Source of the DNA: SZUA-309 sp965232595
GTDB taxonomy: Bacteria > Pseudomonadota > Gammaproteobacteria > Pseudomonadales > Azotimanducaceae
Reading direction: 5' to 3'
Length of the DNA: 64,000 bases
Assembly (NCBI GenBank): GCA_965232595.1
Contig: OZ246983.1
Coordinates: 2,418,001 to 2,482,000, forward strand
Each line of letters begins with the position of its first letter. The first letter of the stretch is position 1. Shown here in pieces: positions 49,602 to 58,088 of the stretch. The notes beneath the pieces are model-generated. The model did not search any database and was not told where the DNA came from. It saw nothing but the letters and a program-made list of their open reading frames with translations. The translations under genes and the position numbers were made by a program.

Positions 49602-50626
49602 GCCCGAACGCTGTGCTGGAAGCCGGCTGGGGCCTCTCCGGTGCCAGTCTGGAACCGCTTGGTCGCGGGCACATCAACGATACCCTGCTGGTCAGATCAG
49701 CTGCGCGGGAGCCGGTGGTTCTGCAGAGAATCAACGAGCAGGTGTTTGTCGACGCCGGTCTGGTGATGGCCAACCTGGAGCGGGTTCAGGCGCATCTGGA
49801 GACGGCGGCACCTGGCCTGATACCGCCGCTGGTGAAGACGCTGACCGGTCAGAGCGCCTTCGTCGATGAGCAGGGTGGCTGGTGGCGGCTCTGGCACTTC
49901 CTGCCGGATGGCCGGACCATCGAGCAGACCCGTGATCCGATCATCTGTCGCGAGGCTGGTCGGGCCTTCGGTCGCTTCCAGCGGTTGCTCAGCGATCTGC
50001 CCGGGCCGCCGCTCGAGCCGACGATCCCCGGATTCCTGGAGCTGGGTGGCTACCTGGAACGCTTCGATCAGATCAGCGGCGCCACTGCCGATGCAGAAGC
50101 GGCGATCGCGGAGGCAGGCGGCCGGGACCTGATCGATGCGCAACGCTACCTCGTAAAAGCGCTGCCGAAAGGTGAGACGGTCATTCATGGCGACTGCAAG
50201 CTGAACAACCTGCTGTTTGCCGGGAGCGGCTCGGCCGTCCGCGCCGTTCTCGACCTGGACACCATCATGGCTGGCCACTGGGCCTGGGATTTCGGCGATC
50301 TGGCGCGCTCGGTGCTGACCGGTGCGCTCGATGGGGAACAGACCGGCGACAGCGCCGCGATCCCGGACCTGTTTGCTGCGCTAGTGGCAGGGTTCAGCAG
50401 CGGCTGCGGTCGTCCGCTGGAGCCGCGACTGCTCGCCCTGGCCCCCGCCTACGTCGCCTTCATGCTCGGCGTGCGCTTTCTTACGGACCATCTGCAGGGC
50501 GACCGCTACTTCAAGGTGAGCCGACGGGGTGAAAACCTGAGCCGCGCCCGCCGTCAGTTTCAGCTGAACGCCGCTCTGCCGATCGACGACCTGGAAGCGA
50601 TCGCTGAAGAGGTGCTCAAGGATTAA
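49598..50626 (+). CDS. N-acetylhexosamine kinase-like protein (NahK/APH fold)
   Basis: 342 aa, TTG start coupled to the GH20 stop. Aminoglycoside-phosphotransferase fold: nucleotide region LGRGHINDTLLV (near 22-33), catalytic HGDCKLNNLLF (near 195-205) and metal Asp in DLDTIM...DFGDLARS (near 217-236). REAGRAFGRFQ and RFLTDHLQGDRYF blocks match bifidobacterial N-acetylhexosamine 1-kinase rather than antibiotic kinases. With GH20 it makes an amino-sugar salvage pair that yields a hexosamine-1-phosphate. Confidence 0.8.
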   Translation: MSPNAVLEAGWGLSGASLEPLGRGHINDTLLVRSAAREPVVLQRINEQVFVDAGLVMANLERVQAHLETAAPGLIPPLVKTLTGQSAFVDEQGGWWRLWHFLPDGRTIEQTRDPIICREAGRAFGRFQRLLSDLPGPPLEPTIPGFLELGGYLERFDQISGATADAEAAIAEAGGRDLIDAQRYLVKALPKGETVIHGDCKLNNLLFAGSGSAVRAVLDLDTIMAGHWAWDFGDLARSVLTGALDGEQTGDSAAIPDLFAALVAGFSSGCGRPLEPRLLALAPAYVAFMLGVRFLTDHLQGDRYFKVSRRGENLSRARRQFQLNAALPIDDLEAIAEEVLKD

Positions 50627-50865
50627 GCGGCGACGGCGCCCAGCACCAGGTTGACGATGCCGATCATGATCAGCACGAAGAGCGCGGTGAAGATGATGCC
50701 GATGGCGATGAACTGGCTTGGCTTGCCTTTGGCGAAGTCCCGCTTCCGGTTCTGGCTAGATTGCACGCCGAACCCGGCTGCCAGCGCGCTGCCGATCAGC
50801 TGCATGAGCGTCAGGCCCTCTTCGTCCTCGGATGGCTGCTCGCTGGGTTCGGTGTTTCCGGTCAA
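50623..50865 (-). CDS. DUF2970 small membrane protein
   Basis: 80 aa. The family pattern LMQLIGSALAAGFGVQSSQNRKRDFAKG (about 20-47) is followed by one transmembrane helix (about 51-76). The acidic Ser/Glu N-terminus is cytoplasmic. The function of the family is not known. It is convergent with the kinase gene (4-nt overlap of 3' ends) and divergent from phyH. Confidence 0.85.
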   Translation of the reverse strand: MTGNTEPSEQPSEDEEGLTLMQLIGSALAAGFGVQSSQNRKRDFAKGKPSQFIAIGIIFTALFVLIMIGIVNLVLGAVAA

Positions 50866-50948
50866 CAGTCTGTCCCTCTGAAAGCTCGGGCGTGGGTGCG
50901 CGAGTATAGCGCCTTGCGGGTCCGGAGCGCGGGTGCGATGCTGAGAAA

Positions 50949-51761
50949 ATGGAACTGCATCCCGACAGCCAGGATTTCACCTGGGTCCCGCCAGCAGGCC
51001 CCTTTCAATTTCTGACGCCGGAGCAGGCGCGTGCTTACTCGGAGGAGGGCGGCTTCGTGCTGGCCGATGCGTTCGACGCGGCCGAAGTGGCGGCCGTGCT
51101 CGCGGCCATCGACCCGCTGGAAGCCGAGGCAGAAGCAGCGCTTGCGGCGACGCCTGACCGGGCGTTCAGCATCGCCCGGGCGGGGGAGATCGTCTTCTCG
51201 CCGCACCTGGTTGCCCGTTCGGAGGCGCTGGCCGCGTTCTCCCGGCACACGGTGTTTCAACAGTTGACCAGGGAGCTGATCGGCCCGGACGTGCGTCTGT
51301 ATTGGGACCAGCTGGTGTACAAGAAACCCGGCACCGCCGATGAGTTTCCCTGGCACCAGGACAACGGCTACACCTTCGTCAGGCCGCAGCAGTACCTCAC
51401 CTGCTGGGTGGCGCTCACCGACGCGACGGAGGCAAACGGGTGCCCGTGGATCGTCCCCGGTGCGCATACCCGGGGGACGCTGGTGCACCGATGGACGGAT
51501 CTCGGCTTCGAGTGCCTGCAGCGGCCTGAAGGAGCGATCCCGCTCGAGGTTCGGGCCGGCTCGATCGCCGTGTTCTCCTCGCTGACGCCGCACCGGACCG
51601 GGCCCAACCTCACCGGGTCGACCCGCAAAGCCTACATCCTGCAGTACGCCCCGGCAGGAGCGGTCATGTACCCCCGTGGTGACGAGCCGCGTGCGGCTGA
51701 CGATCCGAGCTGGCAGTATGCAGTCCTCGAAGCTGGCGAGGCGGTGGAGCCGTCGCGCTGA
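50949..51761 (+). CDS. Phytanoyl-CoA dioxygenase (PhyH) family protein
   Basis: 270 aa Fe(II)/2-oxoglutarate oxygenase. The iron triad is H136-x-D138 (FPWHQDNGY) and H215 (SLTPHRTGPN), with the 2-oxoglutarate Arg a few residues on (STRKAYILQY). The WVALTDATEANGCPWIVPGAH block is typical of PhyH. PhyH-like proteins hydroxylate fatty acyl, ectoine or natural-product substrates; no partner gene clarifies this one. Confidence 0.88.
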   Translation: MELHPDSQDFTWVPPAGPFQFLTPEQARAYSEEGGFVLADAFDAAEVAAVLAAIDPLEAEAEAALAATPDRAFSIARAGEIVFSPHLVARSEALAAFSRHTVFQQLTRELIGPDVRLYWDQLVYKKPGTADEFPWHQDNGYTFVRPQQYLTCWVALTDATEANGCPWIVPGAHTRGTLVHRWTDLGFECLQRPEGAIPLEVRAGSIAVFSSLTPHRTGPNLTGSTRKAYILQYAPAGAVMYPRGDEPRAADDPSWQYAVLEAGEAVEPSR

Positions 51762-51793
51762 AGCAGACGCGGCCCCTTTAGCCGATAGACAAA

Positions 51794-51817
51794 AAGCCCG
51801 ATAAGAAGCCCGACAAG
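51794..51817 (+). repeat. 12-bp tandem repeat in a 5' leader
   Basis: AAGCCCGATAAG followed directly by AAGCCCGACAAG, 11 of 12 positions identical, ends 7 bases before the start codon of the TonB-domain lipoprotein gene and covers its likely ribosome site. It may be a minor duplication or a leader element that tunes translation. Confidence 0.6.
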
Positions 51818-51824
51818 AGAATCC

Positions 51825-52208
51825 ATGAAGCAGCTGTCCATTCATCATCCGGTCCCGGCCCTGCTGGCGACCGCTCTGCTCATCGCCTGCCTGCAGGGCT
51901 GCGCTTCGCAGAATCGCCCGATGCAGCTGGTATCGGGCTCCGGCCCGGTCTACCCGGCGCTCGCCAAGGCGGAACGCATCGAAGGCGCGGTGGTCGTCCG
52001 CTACGGTGTTTCCGTAGACGGCCGGGTGATCAACGCGCGGATCGAAAGCGCCGAACCGGAAGGTGTGTTCGAGGATGCAGCGCTTGCTGCAGTCAGGAGC
52101 TGGCGCTACAACCCGGCGCTCAGAGATGGCGAGCCGGTGGCGGTGGACAACGTGCTCAGCACGGTGCGCTTCGAGCTGTCCGCCAACGACCGGTACCGGG
52201 ACTACTGA
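51825..52208 (+). CDS. TonB C-terminal domain lipoprotein
   Basis: 127 aa. Signal peptide with lipobox CLQGC (Cys26 region) and a small TonB-family C-terminal domain (about 40-120): PVYPALAKAERIEGAVVVRYGVSVDGRVINARI and AALAAVRSWRYNPALRDGEPVAV. It lacks the membrane anchor and proline spacer of energy-transducing TonB, so it is an isolated outer-membrane or periplasmic TonB-fold lipoprotein, probably not an energy transducer. Confidence 0.8.
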   Translation: MKQLSIHHPVPALLATALLIACLQGCASQNRPMQLVSGSGPVYPALAKAERIEGAVVVRYGVSVDGRVINARIESAEPEGVFEDAALAAVRSWRYNPALRDGEPVAVDNVLSTVRFELSANDRYRDY

Positions 52209-52212
52209 CGGC

Positions 52213-52497
52213 ATGATCAGCGCCACGCTGGTGGATCTGTACACCTACGAGGTGGTGGTGGAGGGCGCTGAGGCGGTCTCGGAAACCACACATCGAGTGA
52301 CGCTCAGCCCTGAGTACTACAAGAAGCTCTGCGGCGGGACGATCACCCACGAGTGGCTCATCATTCAGTCTTTCAAGTTTCTGCTCGAACGGGAGCCGAA
52401 CACGGCCATCCTTCGTGAGTTCAGCCTGGAGGAAATCTCCAGATACTTCCCGGAGTATGAAGCGGAGATCAGCTCCAGAGTGGGCTGGAACGGTTGA
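52213..52497 (+). CDS. Small uncharacterised soluble protein
   Basis: 94 aa from ATG 52213, 4 nt after the lipoprotein stop. It has LVDLYTYEVVVEGAEAVSETTHRVTLSPEYYKKLCGG then THEWLIIQSFKFLLEREPNTAILREFSLEEISRYFPEYE, a mixed beta/alpha fold. The coding pattern and the coupled position support a real gene. It resembles a conserved small family of unknown function; the C-terminal FPEYExEI helix is its clearest mark. Confidence 0.7.
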   Translation: MISATLVDLYTYEVVVEGAEAVSETTHRVTLSPEYYKKLCGGTITHEWLIIQSFKFLLEREPNTAILREFSLEEISRYFPEYEAEISSRVGWNG

Positions 52498-52522
52498 CCC
52501 GTCCGGCAGGGCGGGATCAGCG

Positions 52523-53752
52523 TCAGTCAATTTCGAGTCGGAACAGCCTTTCCGCGTTCAGCCGATAGATCCTGTGCTTGTCCTCATCGCTGATCGGGGC
52601 GGCATCGAGTACCTCGATGGCGTGTAGCGGATTTTCCATGGGGTAATCCGTGGCGAACAGGATTCGATCTGCGCCCACAACCTCGTGGGCCAGCATGAGC
52701 GCAGGTTCGAAGTCCATACCGCTGGTCGCTACGTAAAAGTTCCCGCGAAGGTATTCGCTGGGTTTCTTTTTGAGTTGGCGTGACTTCTGGCCCGGGCCGC
52801 TTGCGATGAACGCGGTGCGGTTGTCGACCCGGTCTATCCAGAAAGGCAGCCCTTCGCCCATGTGTCCCAGCACGACGGTCAGCTCCGGAAAATCGTCGAA
52901 CACGCCGCCGAGGATAAGGCGCAGCGCATGCAGCGCCGTTTCAACGTTGAACCCGTAGGTGGCGGCGGCGAGCCCCGGATAAGCGGTAAAGGGCGGCAGC
53001 ATCTCTGGCGATGGTGTTCGCGGATGAAGATAAAGGGGCATCTGCAGCCGGGCCATCTCTTCCAGAAGCGGATAGAACTTCTGCTCGTCCAGATACTCGC
53101 CCCTGGTGTGGGAGTTGACGATGACGCCTTTGAGCCCGAGCTCGTGCGCCCGCCTCACTTCCGCCGCCGCCCGCTCCAGCCCCTGCGGTGCAACCGCCGC
53201 CAGCCCGGCCAACCGATGCGGATTTGCCAGGACAGTCCGGGCGAGAATGTCGTTCGAGTCGGCCGCCAGGCGAGCGCCGAGATCGGCGTCGAAAACCTGG
53301 ACGCCGGGTGATGCCAGAGAGACGATCTGCAGGTCGATGCCATACTGATCGAGCATGTCCACTCGGCCGTCTCCCAAGTCGAACAGCCGACCGAGCGCAG
53401 CAACCGACGTGTCGCCATCGATGGTGCCAGCCACTTTGCTGATGAAGTTGATGACCTGTGCGGCGTTCTCTGCGCCGACGACGGTCGAGAGCTCTGCTGC
53501 CAGCTCACCGGGCTGACCCAGGGCTGTTTCCCAGAAGTGGGCGAAACCCGGTTCCAGCTCAGGTGTTTCTGCGAGCAGCTTCAGATGCTCACCGAATATC
53601 TCCGGTGTCAGGAACGCTGCCTCGACGCCGATGCGAAAAAAGTCCGGAGACGGGGTTGCCGAGCTCGCCACCAGGCGTTTGCCGGGGATGGCCGTCATAG
53701 CCGAAACAGCGGCCAGCGATCTGAGCAGGTGTCTTCTTGAGTGGCGGATCAT
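52523..53752 (-). CDS. Tat-exported amidohydrolase (decarboxylase type)
   Basis: 409 aa from ATG 53752. The N-terminus HSRRHLLRSLAAVSAM is a twin-arginine signal (R6, R7), so export of a folded metal enzyme is likely. The domain is amidohydrolase_2, as in aminocarboxymuconate-semialdehyde and resorcylate decarboxylases: IGVEAAF (Glu44 in the ExH/ExA metal position), LYLHPRTP, VLGHMGEGLPFWIDR and FATDYPMENP with the catalytic Asp. It is last of the seven-gene operon, 4 nt after the GST gene. Confidence 0.8.
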   Translation of the reverse strand: MIRHSRRHLLRSLAAVSAMTAIPGKRLVASSATPSPDFFRIGVEAAFLTPEIFGEHLKLLAETPELEPGFAHFWETALGQPGELAAELSTVVGAENAAQVINFISKVAGTIDGDTSVAALGRLFDLGDGRVDMLDQYGIDLQIVSLASPGVQVFDADLGARLAADSNDILARTVLANPHRLAGLAAVAPQGLERAAAEVRRAHELGLKGVIVNSHTRGEYLDEQKFYPLLEEMARLQMPLYLHPRTPSPEMLPPFTAYPGLAAATYGFNVETALHALRLILGGVFDDFPELTVVLGHMGEGLPFWIDRVDNRTAFIASGPGQKSRQLKKKPSEYLRGNFYVATSGMDFEPALMLAHEVVGADRILFATDYPMENPLHAIEVLDAAPISDEDKHRIYRLNAERLFRLEID

Positions 53753-53756
53753 TGAT

Positions 53757-54614
53757 TTAGAACCCAGCGACTTTTTCCAACGTGCTGCCACGGACGGATT
53801 GCGCCAGTCGCAACCCGCCTGTCACCAGCCTGACCGGCACCGACCCGGCGACTTCCTTCGAAAATTCAGGGCGTCGGGCGAGATCAGCAAACCAGGCCGC
53901 CAGCCTCGGGTGGAGGCGCTGGAAAGGATAACCAGCGGCGCTCAGCCGATGGCTGTAGATAAACCAGGCGATGTCCAGCAGGGTCAGCGAATCCCCAGCC
54001 AGGTACTTTCTGTGCTGCAGCTCCGCTTCAAACCGCTCGTAGACTGCTCTGAAGTTCTCTGCTGCGCGCTTGGCCTGACTATCTGTTACTCCCTCCCTGG
54101 CGTAACGGTTCCAGAATTCCAGCTCAGCCGCTTTGTGCGGATCCGCTTGGCCGTTGATCCTGCCCTCATCCTCGTCGAAGCGCGTGATAGCCGCCTCCTT
54201 CTTCTGGGCCAGGAACTTTGGGAACACGAAACGCATGGTGAGTGTTCGGATGTCCATGTGCAGATCGTCTTCTTCCTGCAGGGCGGCAACGAGATCACTT
54301 TTCTGCGCAGCAGGAATGAGCGGCGGCTCGGGAAAGGCGTCATCGAGATAGATCAGGATATCGTTGCTCTCGATGTGCACAGCACCATCGTGGATCAGAA
54401 CCGGTACCAGGCCTCTCGGGTTGATGCCCAGGAACCACGGTTCGTAGTTCTGCGCGGTCGCCAGATTCAGGTGGTGAGGCTGCCAGTCTATGCCCTTCAG
54501 GTTGAGGAAGATTCTGGTTTTCTGCGAGCAGGAAGAGCCCTGGAAGTGAATCAGGTGAATGCCCTGCCAATCCAGCACTTCCCGGGTCCTGATGTCGCTG
54601 TCATGCAGTTGCAT
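53757..54614 (-). CDS. Glutathione S-transferase family protein
   Basis: 285 aa. Thioredoxin-like N-domain (about 18-100) with GSSCSQKTRIFLNLKGIDW (probable Ser/Cys thiol site), cis-Pro region INPRGLVPVLIHDG and glutathione-binding ESNDILIYLDD; helical C-domain (about 115-260). Zeta/beta-class-like proteins isomerise maleyl ring-cleavage products or open thioethers in aromatic pathways. Its start overlaps the FAH-family gene by 14 nt within the operon. Confidence 0.85.
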   Translation of the reverse strand: MQLHDSDIRTREVLDWQGIHLIHFQGSSCSQKTRIFLNLKGIDWQPHHLNLATAQNYEPWFLGINPRGLVPVLIHDGAVHIESNDILIYLDDAFPEPPLIPAAQKSDLVAALQEEDDLHMDIRTLTMRFVFPKFLAQKKEAAITRFDEDEGRINGQADPHKAAELEFWNRYAREGVTDSQAKRAAENFRAVYERFEAELQHRKYLAGDSLTLLDIAWFIYSHRLSAAGYPFQRLHPRLAAWFADLARRPEFSKEVAGSVPVRLVTGGLRLAQSVRGSTLEKVAGF

Positions 54615-55554
54615 CGCGCACCTCGTTGCGCTGGCTGCCGAGGATCAGCGTGCCATCGCGACTCTGAAGGTCGAGGGTAAGCTCGTCGCCGGGCTCGAGA
54701 TAGCGAACCCTCTTCTGGGTTTTCACGAGCCGGGTCCTGCGCTTCTCGTCGTTGGTGAAGTTCAGCAGGATCGCCAGGCCCACCCTGGGCGTGGCGTTCA
54801 GAATCACGCCGCCAGGCGTGCCGGTCAGCAGCATGTCGCCCCGGTTCATATCGGCGAAGGCGGCGATCTCCGTCAGCGTCTCGGCGGGCTTATGGATGAG
54901 CTGATCGGTCGTCGCGTCCTGCTTGACCTCGCCGTTCAGCCTGAGCGTCAAGCGCAGGTTGCTGATCAGCTCGGCCTCGTCCGGGTCGATCAGATAGAGA
55001 ATGGGTCCGGTGGGGCAGAACGTTCGCTGACCTTTGCCCCTGAACCACTGCAGCATCGGCGCGCCGAACATGAAGTCGCGGGCGGAGACGTCGTTCGCGA
55101 GGGTCAGAGCGCCGACGTAGTCGAGCAAGGTATTGTCACTGACCGCGGTGTTGGCGGGCAGGTCCTTTTTCAGGACCAGCGCCAGCTCGATCTCGTAGTC
55201 GAGCAGCTCGCAGCCCGGTGGCCGGATGACGTCGTCATAGGGCCCGCAGATGGAGGAGGGCGGCTTGCTGAAGATGAGGTTGTCGCCTTTCTCAGCAACC
55301 CCGCCTTCTTCCCGGTGCGAGGCGTAGTTGAGGCCCTGGCAGAAGATCTGCACGTCACTAGTGACCGGTGCGAGCAGGGTGACCCCGCTGAGCGGAACGC
55401 GATTCAGCGTCTGTGTTTCGAACCGCTCCGGATGGCTGAAGTAGTCATCCATCAGCTGCCGATGTGATGGGTAGGGTGCCTCCAGCACCGCAATGGCTTC
55501 ATCCTGCAGCACGCCCCAGCGCGTGGCTTCGAATCGAACGACTGGCAGTCCCAT
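54601..55554 (-). CDS. Fumarylacetoacetate hydrolase family protein
   Basis: 317 aa. The metal-binding motif is in LLDYEIELALVLKK (near 118-131), followed by NDVSARDFMFG and MLLTGTPGGVILNA (near 262-275). Members hydrolyse C-C bonds of beta-diketones or hydrate/decarboxylate dienoates formed after ring cleavage. A typical next step after the VOC dioxygenase encoded 18 nt upstream. Confidence 0.88.
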   Translation of the reverse strand: MGLPVVRFEATRWGVLQDEAIAVLEAPYPSHRQLMDDYFSHPERFETQTLNRVPLSGVTLLAPVTSDVQIFCQGLNYASHREEGGVAEKGDNLIFSKPPSSICGPYDDVIRPPGCELLDYEIELALVLKKDLPANTAVSDNTLLDYVGALTLANDVSARDFMFGAPMLQWFRGKGQRTFCPTGPILYLIDPDEAELISNLRLTLRLNGEVKQDATTDQLIHKPAETLTEIAAFADMNRGDMLLTGTPGGVILNATPRVGLAILLNFTNDEKRRTRLVKTQKRVRYLEPGDELTLDLQSRDGTLILGSQRNEVRDATA

Positions 55555-55572
55555 GGCAGTTCTCCTCAGCTG

Positions 55573-56574
55573 TCAGGCGGCTGATCGTGCTTTCAGCACG
55601 CGCGCGATGTTCTTGAACACCTTCAGGTTCCAACGCGAGACGATGAATCCGGGCGTCGGTCCGGGACCCCAGTAGTCGTTCACGTCCGCCACCCCGCAGG
55701 CCTGTGCCTCGTGGTCCTGATTGACCAGGTCGGTATCCGTCCAGTGCTCGTGAATCACCCCGAACGGGCTCTTCCAGTAGTCGAAGATCTGCCCGCCGAG
55801 GAGGTGCCGGCCGATCCCCCAGACGTGCCTGCGCTTCTTCCGCTTCAGATGCTCGTGGCCGGACATCAGGTCGTCCAGGTTGCCCACCTCGAAGGCAACG
55901 TGCTGAACCCGTGCTCCTTCATCCATCGCAAACTGGAAACCGACCACGTGATGGTCCACATACTCCTGGCCGCGATCGAGGCGGCTGAAGATCATCTGGG
56001 CATCGCCCTCAGGTAACACTACGGAGTCGGAGGTTTTCAGGCCCAGATGCCGATGGTACCAGTCGTATACAGAGGCCGGATCGGCGCTCTCCAGCACCAG
56101 ATGGCCGAGGCGTTTCACCCGGGACGGACCCCGCTCCACCGCGGGCAGCGCCCCTTCCCGGGCTCGCTGACCGTTCATGTTGAAGCCGTGGGCCGGCGCG
56201 GGGTCGAGCGGATCGAGTGCGGTCCGGCCATACACGATCTCGACCTGCATACCCTGCGGATCGCGCAGCCGCACGCACTGGCCGCCCGACGGCTCGTCCA
56301 GGGCGGTGACGGCGGAAGCACCCTCCACATTGGCCATTGCTTCCAGATCGGCAGCGCTGTCTGCTTCGAAGGCGATCGCGTTGACGCCGCCTTCGCCCTG
56401 GGTGAGCACGTAGCAGGGCGGCTCAGGGTCGGTTCCGCGCAGGTAGACGGCACCCGCCTCGCGCGCCGCAATCTGGAGCCCGAACTCGCCGAGGAACGCC
56501 TCGGCTTTGCCGAGGTCCGGGGCGCTGACCCGGACATAGGCCAGACGCTTCGCTTTGATGGTCGGTTCGGTCAT
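55573..56574 (-). CDS. Extradiol-type VOC ring-cleavage dioxygenase
   Basis: 333 aa with two vicinal-oxygen-chelate domains; the C-terminal one (about 150-300) holds the iron triad His158 (RLGHLVL), His225 (RVQHVAF) and Glu276 (VIHEHW). GRHLLGGQIFDYWKSPFG is the standard strand before the Glu ligand of catechol 2,3-dioxygenases. It should cleave a catechol in the meta position. The ATG overlaps the sulfatase stop by 4 nt. Confidence 0.85.
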   Translation of the reverse strand: MTEPTIKAKRLAYVRVSAPDLGKAEAFLGEFGLQIAAREAGAVYLRGTDPEPPCYVLTQGEGGVNAIAFEADSAADLEAMANVEGASAVTALDEPSGGQCVRLRDPQGMQVEIVYGRTALDPLDPAPAHGFNMNGQRAREGALPAVERGPSRVKRLGHLVLESADPASVYDWYHRHLGLKTSDSVVLPEGDAQMIFSRLDRGQEYVDHHVVGFQFAMDEGARVQHVAFEVGNLDDLMSGHEHLKRKKRRHVWGIGRHLLGGQIFDYWKSPFGVIHEHWTDTDLVNQDHEAQACGVADVNDYWGPGPTPGFIVSRWNLKVFKNIARVLKARSAA

Positions 56575-58088
56575 CTTTTCTCTCCCGAAGATGAAGTGTG
56601 CTGCGGCGAGTTGCCGCCGTCCTTTTTGATGATGTCTGCCCAGGGCGCCCGGTCTTCTTCGCCGCCGAAGAAGTCCGGATCCCAGAACACGCGGTAGAGG
56701 GGAATGTGCACGGTCTCTGCGCGCGGTATCGCTTCGAGCTCTGCGCTCAGGGTGCTTACCCGGTCGGGCTCAATCCCGGCCAAGTCGGTCGCTTCCAGCG
56801 GGTCTCGTTCCAGGTGGTAAAGCTCGTAGGCATCGTCCTGCGCGATCAGCTTCCACGGCCACTGGTAGTAAGCCTGAGCGCCGCCCTGGCCCATGGTCAC
56901 ATAAGGCTTGGCGTCAACGGCCTCGCCCGCCGTCAACACGGACCAGCGATCGCCACCGTCCAGATCGCCGGGTGCTTCTAGCCCTGCGGCCGCGAGCAGC
57001 GTCGGCAGCACGTCCTGGGCCGTGAACATCGAGGCTTCCCGCCGTGGCGCGAGCACCTCGGGCCAGTGCACGAGCGACGGCACCCGAACGCCACCCTCAT
57101 AGATCGAGCCCTTGCCGAATCGGAGCGGGGTGTTGTCGGCACCGCCTTCCAGCGCGTTGGTGCGGATGAACTCGAGCATGGTGATCGGCGCCGAGTCGCC
57201 GAACCAGTCGTCGACTTTCTCGGCCAGGGCCAGGTAGCCGCCCATGCCCGCATCCCGATTCAGGCCGCCGTTGTCGCTCATGAACCAGATCAGCGTGTTC
57301 TTGAGCTCGCCCTGCTGCTTGAGCGCTGCGACGAGGCGGCCGATGGCCGTGTCCAGCTCCGTGACCATGGCGGCGTGCAGCTGGCGGTAGGGGTTCGCCA
57401 GGTGTGCGTAGGTCTCGATCGTACCCGCCGGCGCTTCGTTCGGCAGGTGCGGCGCGTTGAAGCTGGCGTAAAGAAAGAAGGGCTGGCCCGGCTCCCGGGC
57501 CTCGATGAGTGAGACCGCCTCATCGGCGAGCAGGTGGGTGCTGTAGCCTTCTTCGCGCAGCGTCTTCCCGTTTCGCTGCCAGTCCAAGCCGCCACCGTGC
57601 ACATGGTCCCAGTAACCGATACCGCCGGTGACGTGGCCGTAGAAGTGGTCGAAGCCGCGTGAGTTGGGGTGGAACGACTGGCGGGCGTGGCCGAGGTGCC
57701 ACTTGCCGACCAGCCAGGTCTGATAGCCGGCATCCTTCAGGTGATCGGCCAGGGTCTTCTGATCGCGCGGCAGGCCCTGGGTACTGTTCTTGGCGAACTG
57801 CCGGTAGATGCCGAGCCGCTGCGGGTTCTTGCCGGTCATGAGTGCTGCCCGGGTCGGCGTGCAGGTCGGTTGGCTGTGGTACTGCTCGAGCACCACGCCG
57901 TTAGCGGCCAGCTGATCCAGGCTCGGCGTGCGGATCTCGCTGCCGTGATAGCCGACGTCGTTCCAGCCGAGGTCGTCGGCCAGGATCAGGACGATGTTCG
58001 GTCGCTCGGCGAGGACCGGCATGCTGCAGGCAAGGCAGGCCAGCAGCAGCGTCAGCCTGGCCGGCACCTGCTTAGATGAGACCTGCAT
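56571..58088 (-). CDS. Exported sulfatase
   Basis: 505 aa from ATG 58088. Signal peptide (about 1-27, ending LAE) so the enzyme works in the periplasm. Metal residues D38-D39 in LILADDLG; the formylglycine precursor Cys76 lies in CTPTR (C-x-P-x-R) followed by GKNPQRLG, so it needs a maturation enzyme from elsewhere. The full alkaline-phosphatase-like domain is present. It overlaps the SDR gene by 17 nt and the dioxygenase gene by 4 nt; its position inside an aromatic operon suggests an aryl sulfate ester as substrate. Confidence 0.9.
   Translation of the reverse strand: MQVSSKQVPARLTLLLACLACSMPVLAERPNIVLILADDLGWNDVGYHGSEIRTPSLDQLAANGVVLEQYHSQPTCTPTRAALMTGKNPQRLGIYRQFAKNSTQGLPRDQKTLADHLKDAGYQTWLVGKWHLGHARQSFHPNSRGFDHFYGHVTGGIGYWDHVHGGGLDWQRNGKTLREEGYSTHLLADEAVSLIEAREPGQPFFLYASFNAPHLPNEAPAGTIETYAHLANPYRQLHAAMVTELDTAIGRLVAALKQQGELKNTLIWFMSDNGGLNRDAGMGGYLALAEKVDDWFGDSAPITMLEFIRTNALEGGADNTPLRFGKGSIYEGGVRVPSLVHWPEVLAPRREASMFTAQDVLPTLLAAAGLEAPGDLDGGDRWSVLTAGEAVDAKPYVTMGQGGAQAYYQWPWKLIAQDDAYELYHLERDPLEATDLAGIEPDRVSTLSAELEAIPRAETVHIPLYRVFWDPDFFGGEEDRAPWADIIKKDGGNSPQHTSSSGEKR

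Noticed and set aside
49598..50626. Aminoglycoside phosphotransferase (resistance)
   Set aside because: Motifs match N-acetylhexosamine kinases and it is coupled to a hexosaminidase.
50862..52244. 460-codon open frame antisense to phyH and the TonB-domain lipoprotein gene
   Set aside because: Spans two real genes and their spacer without any domain.
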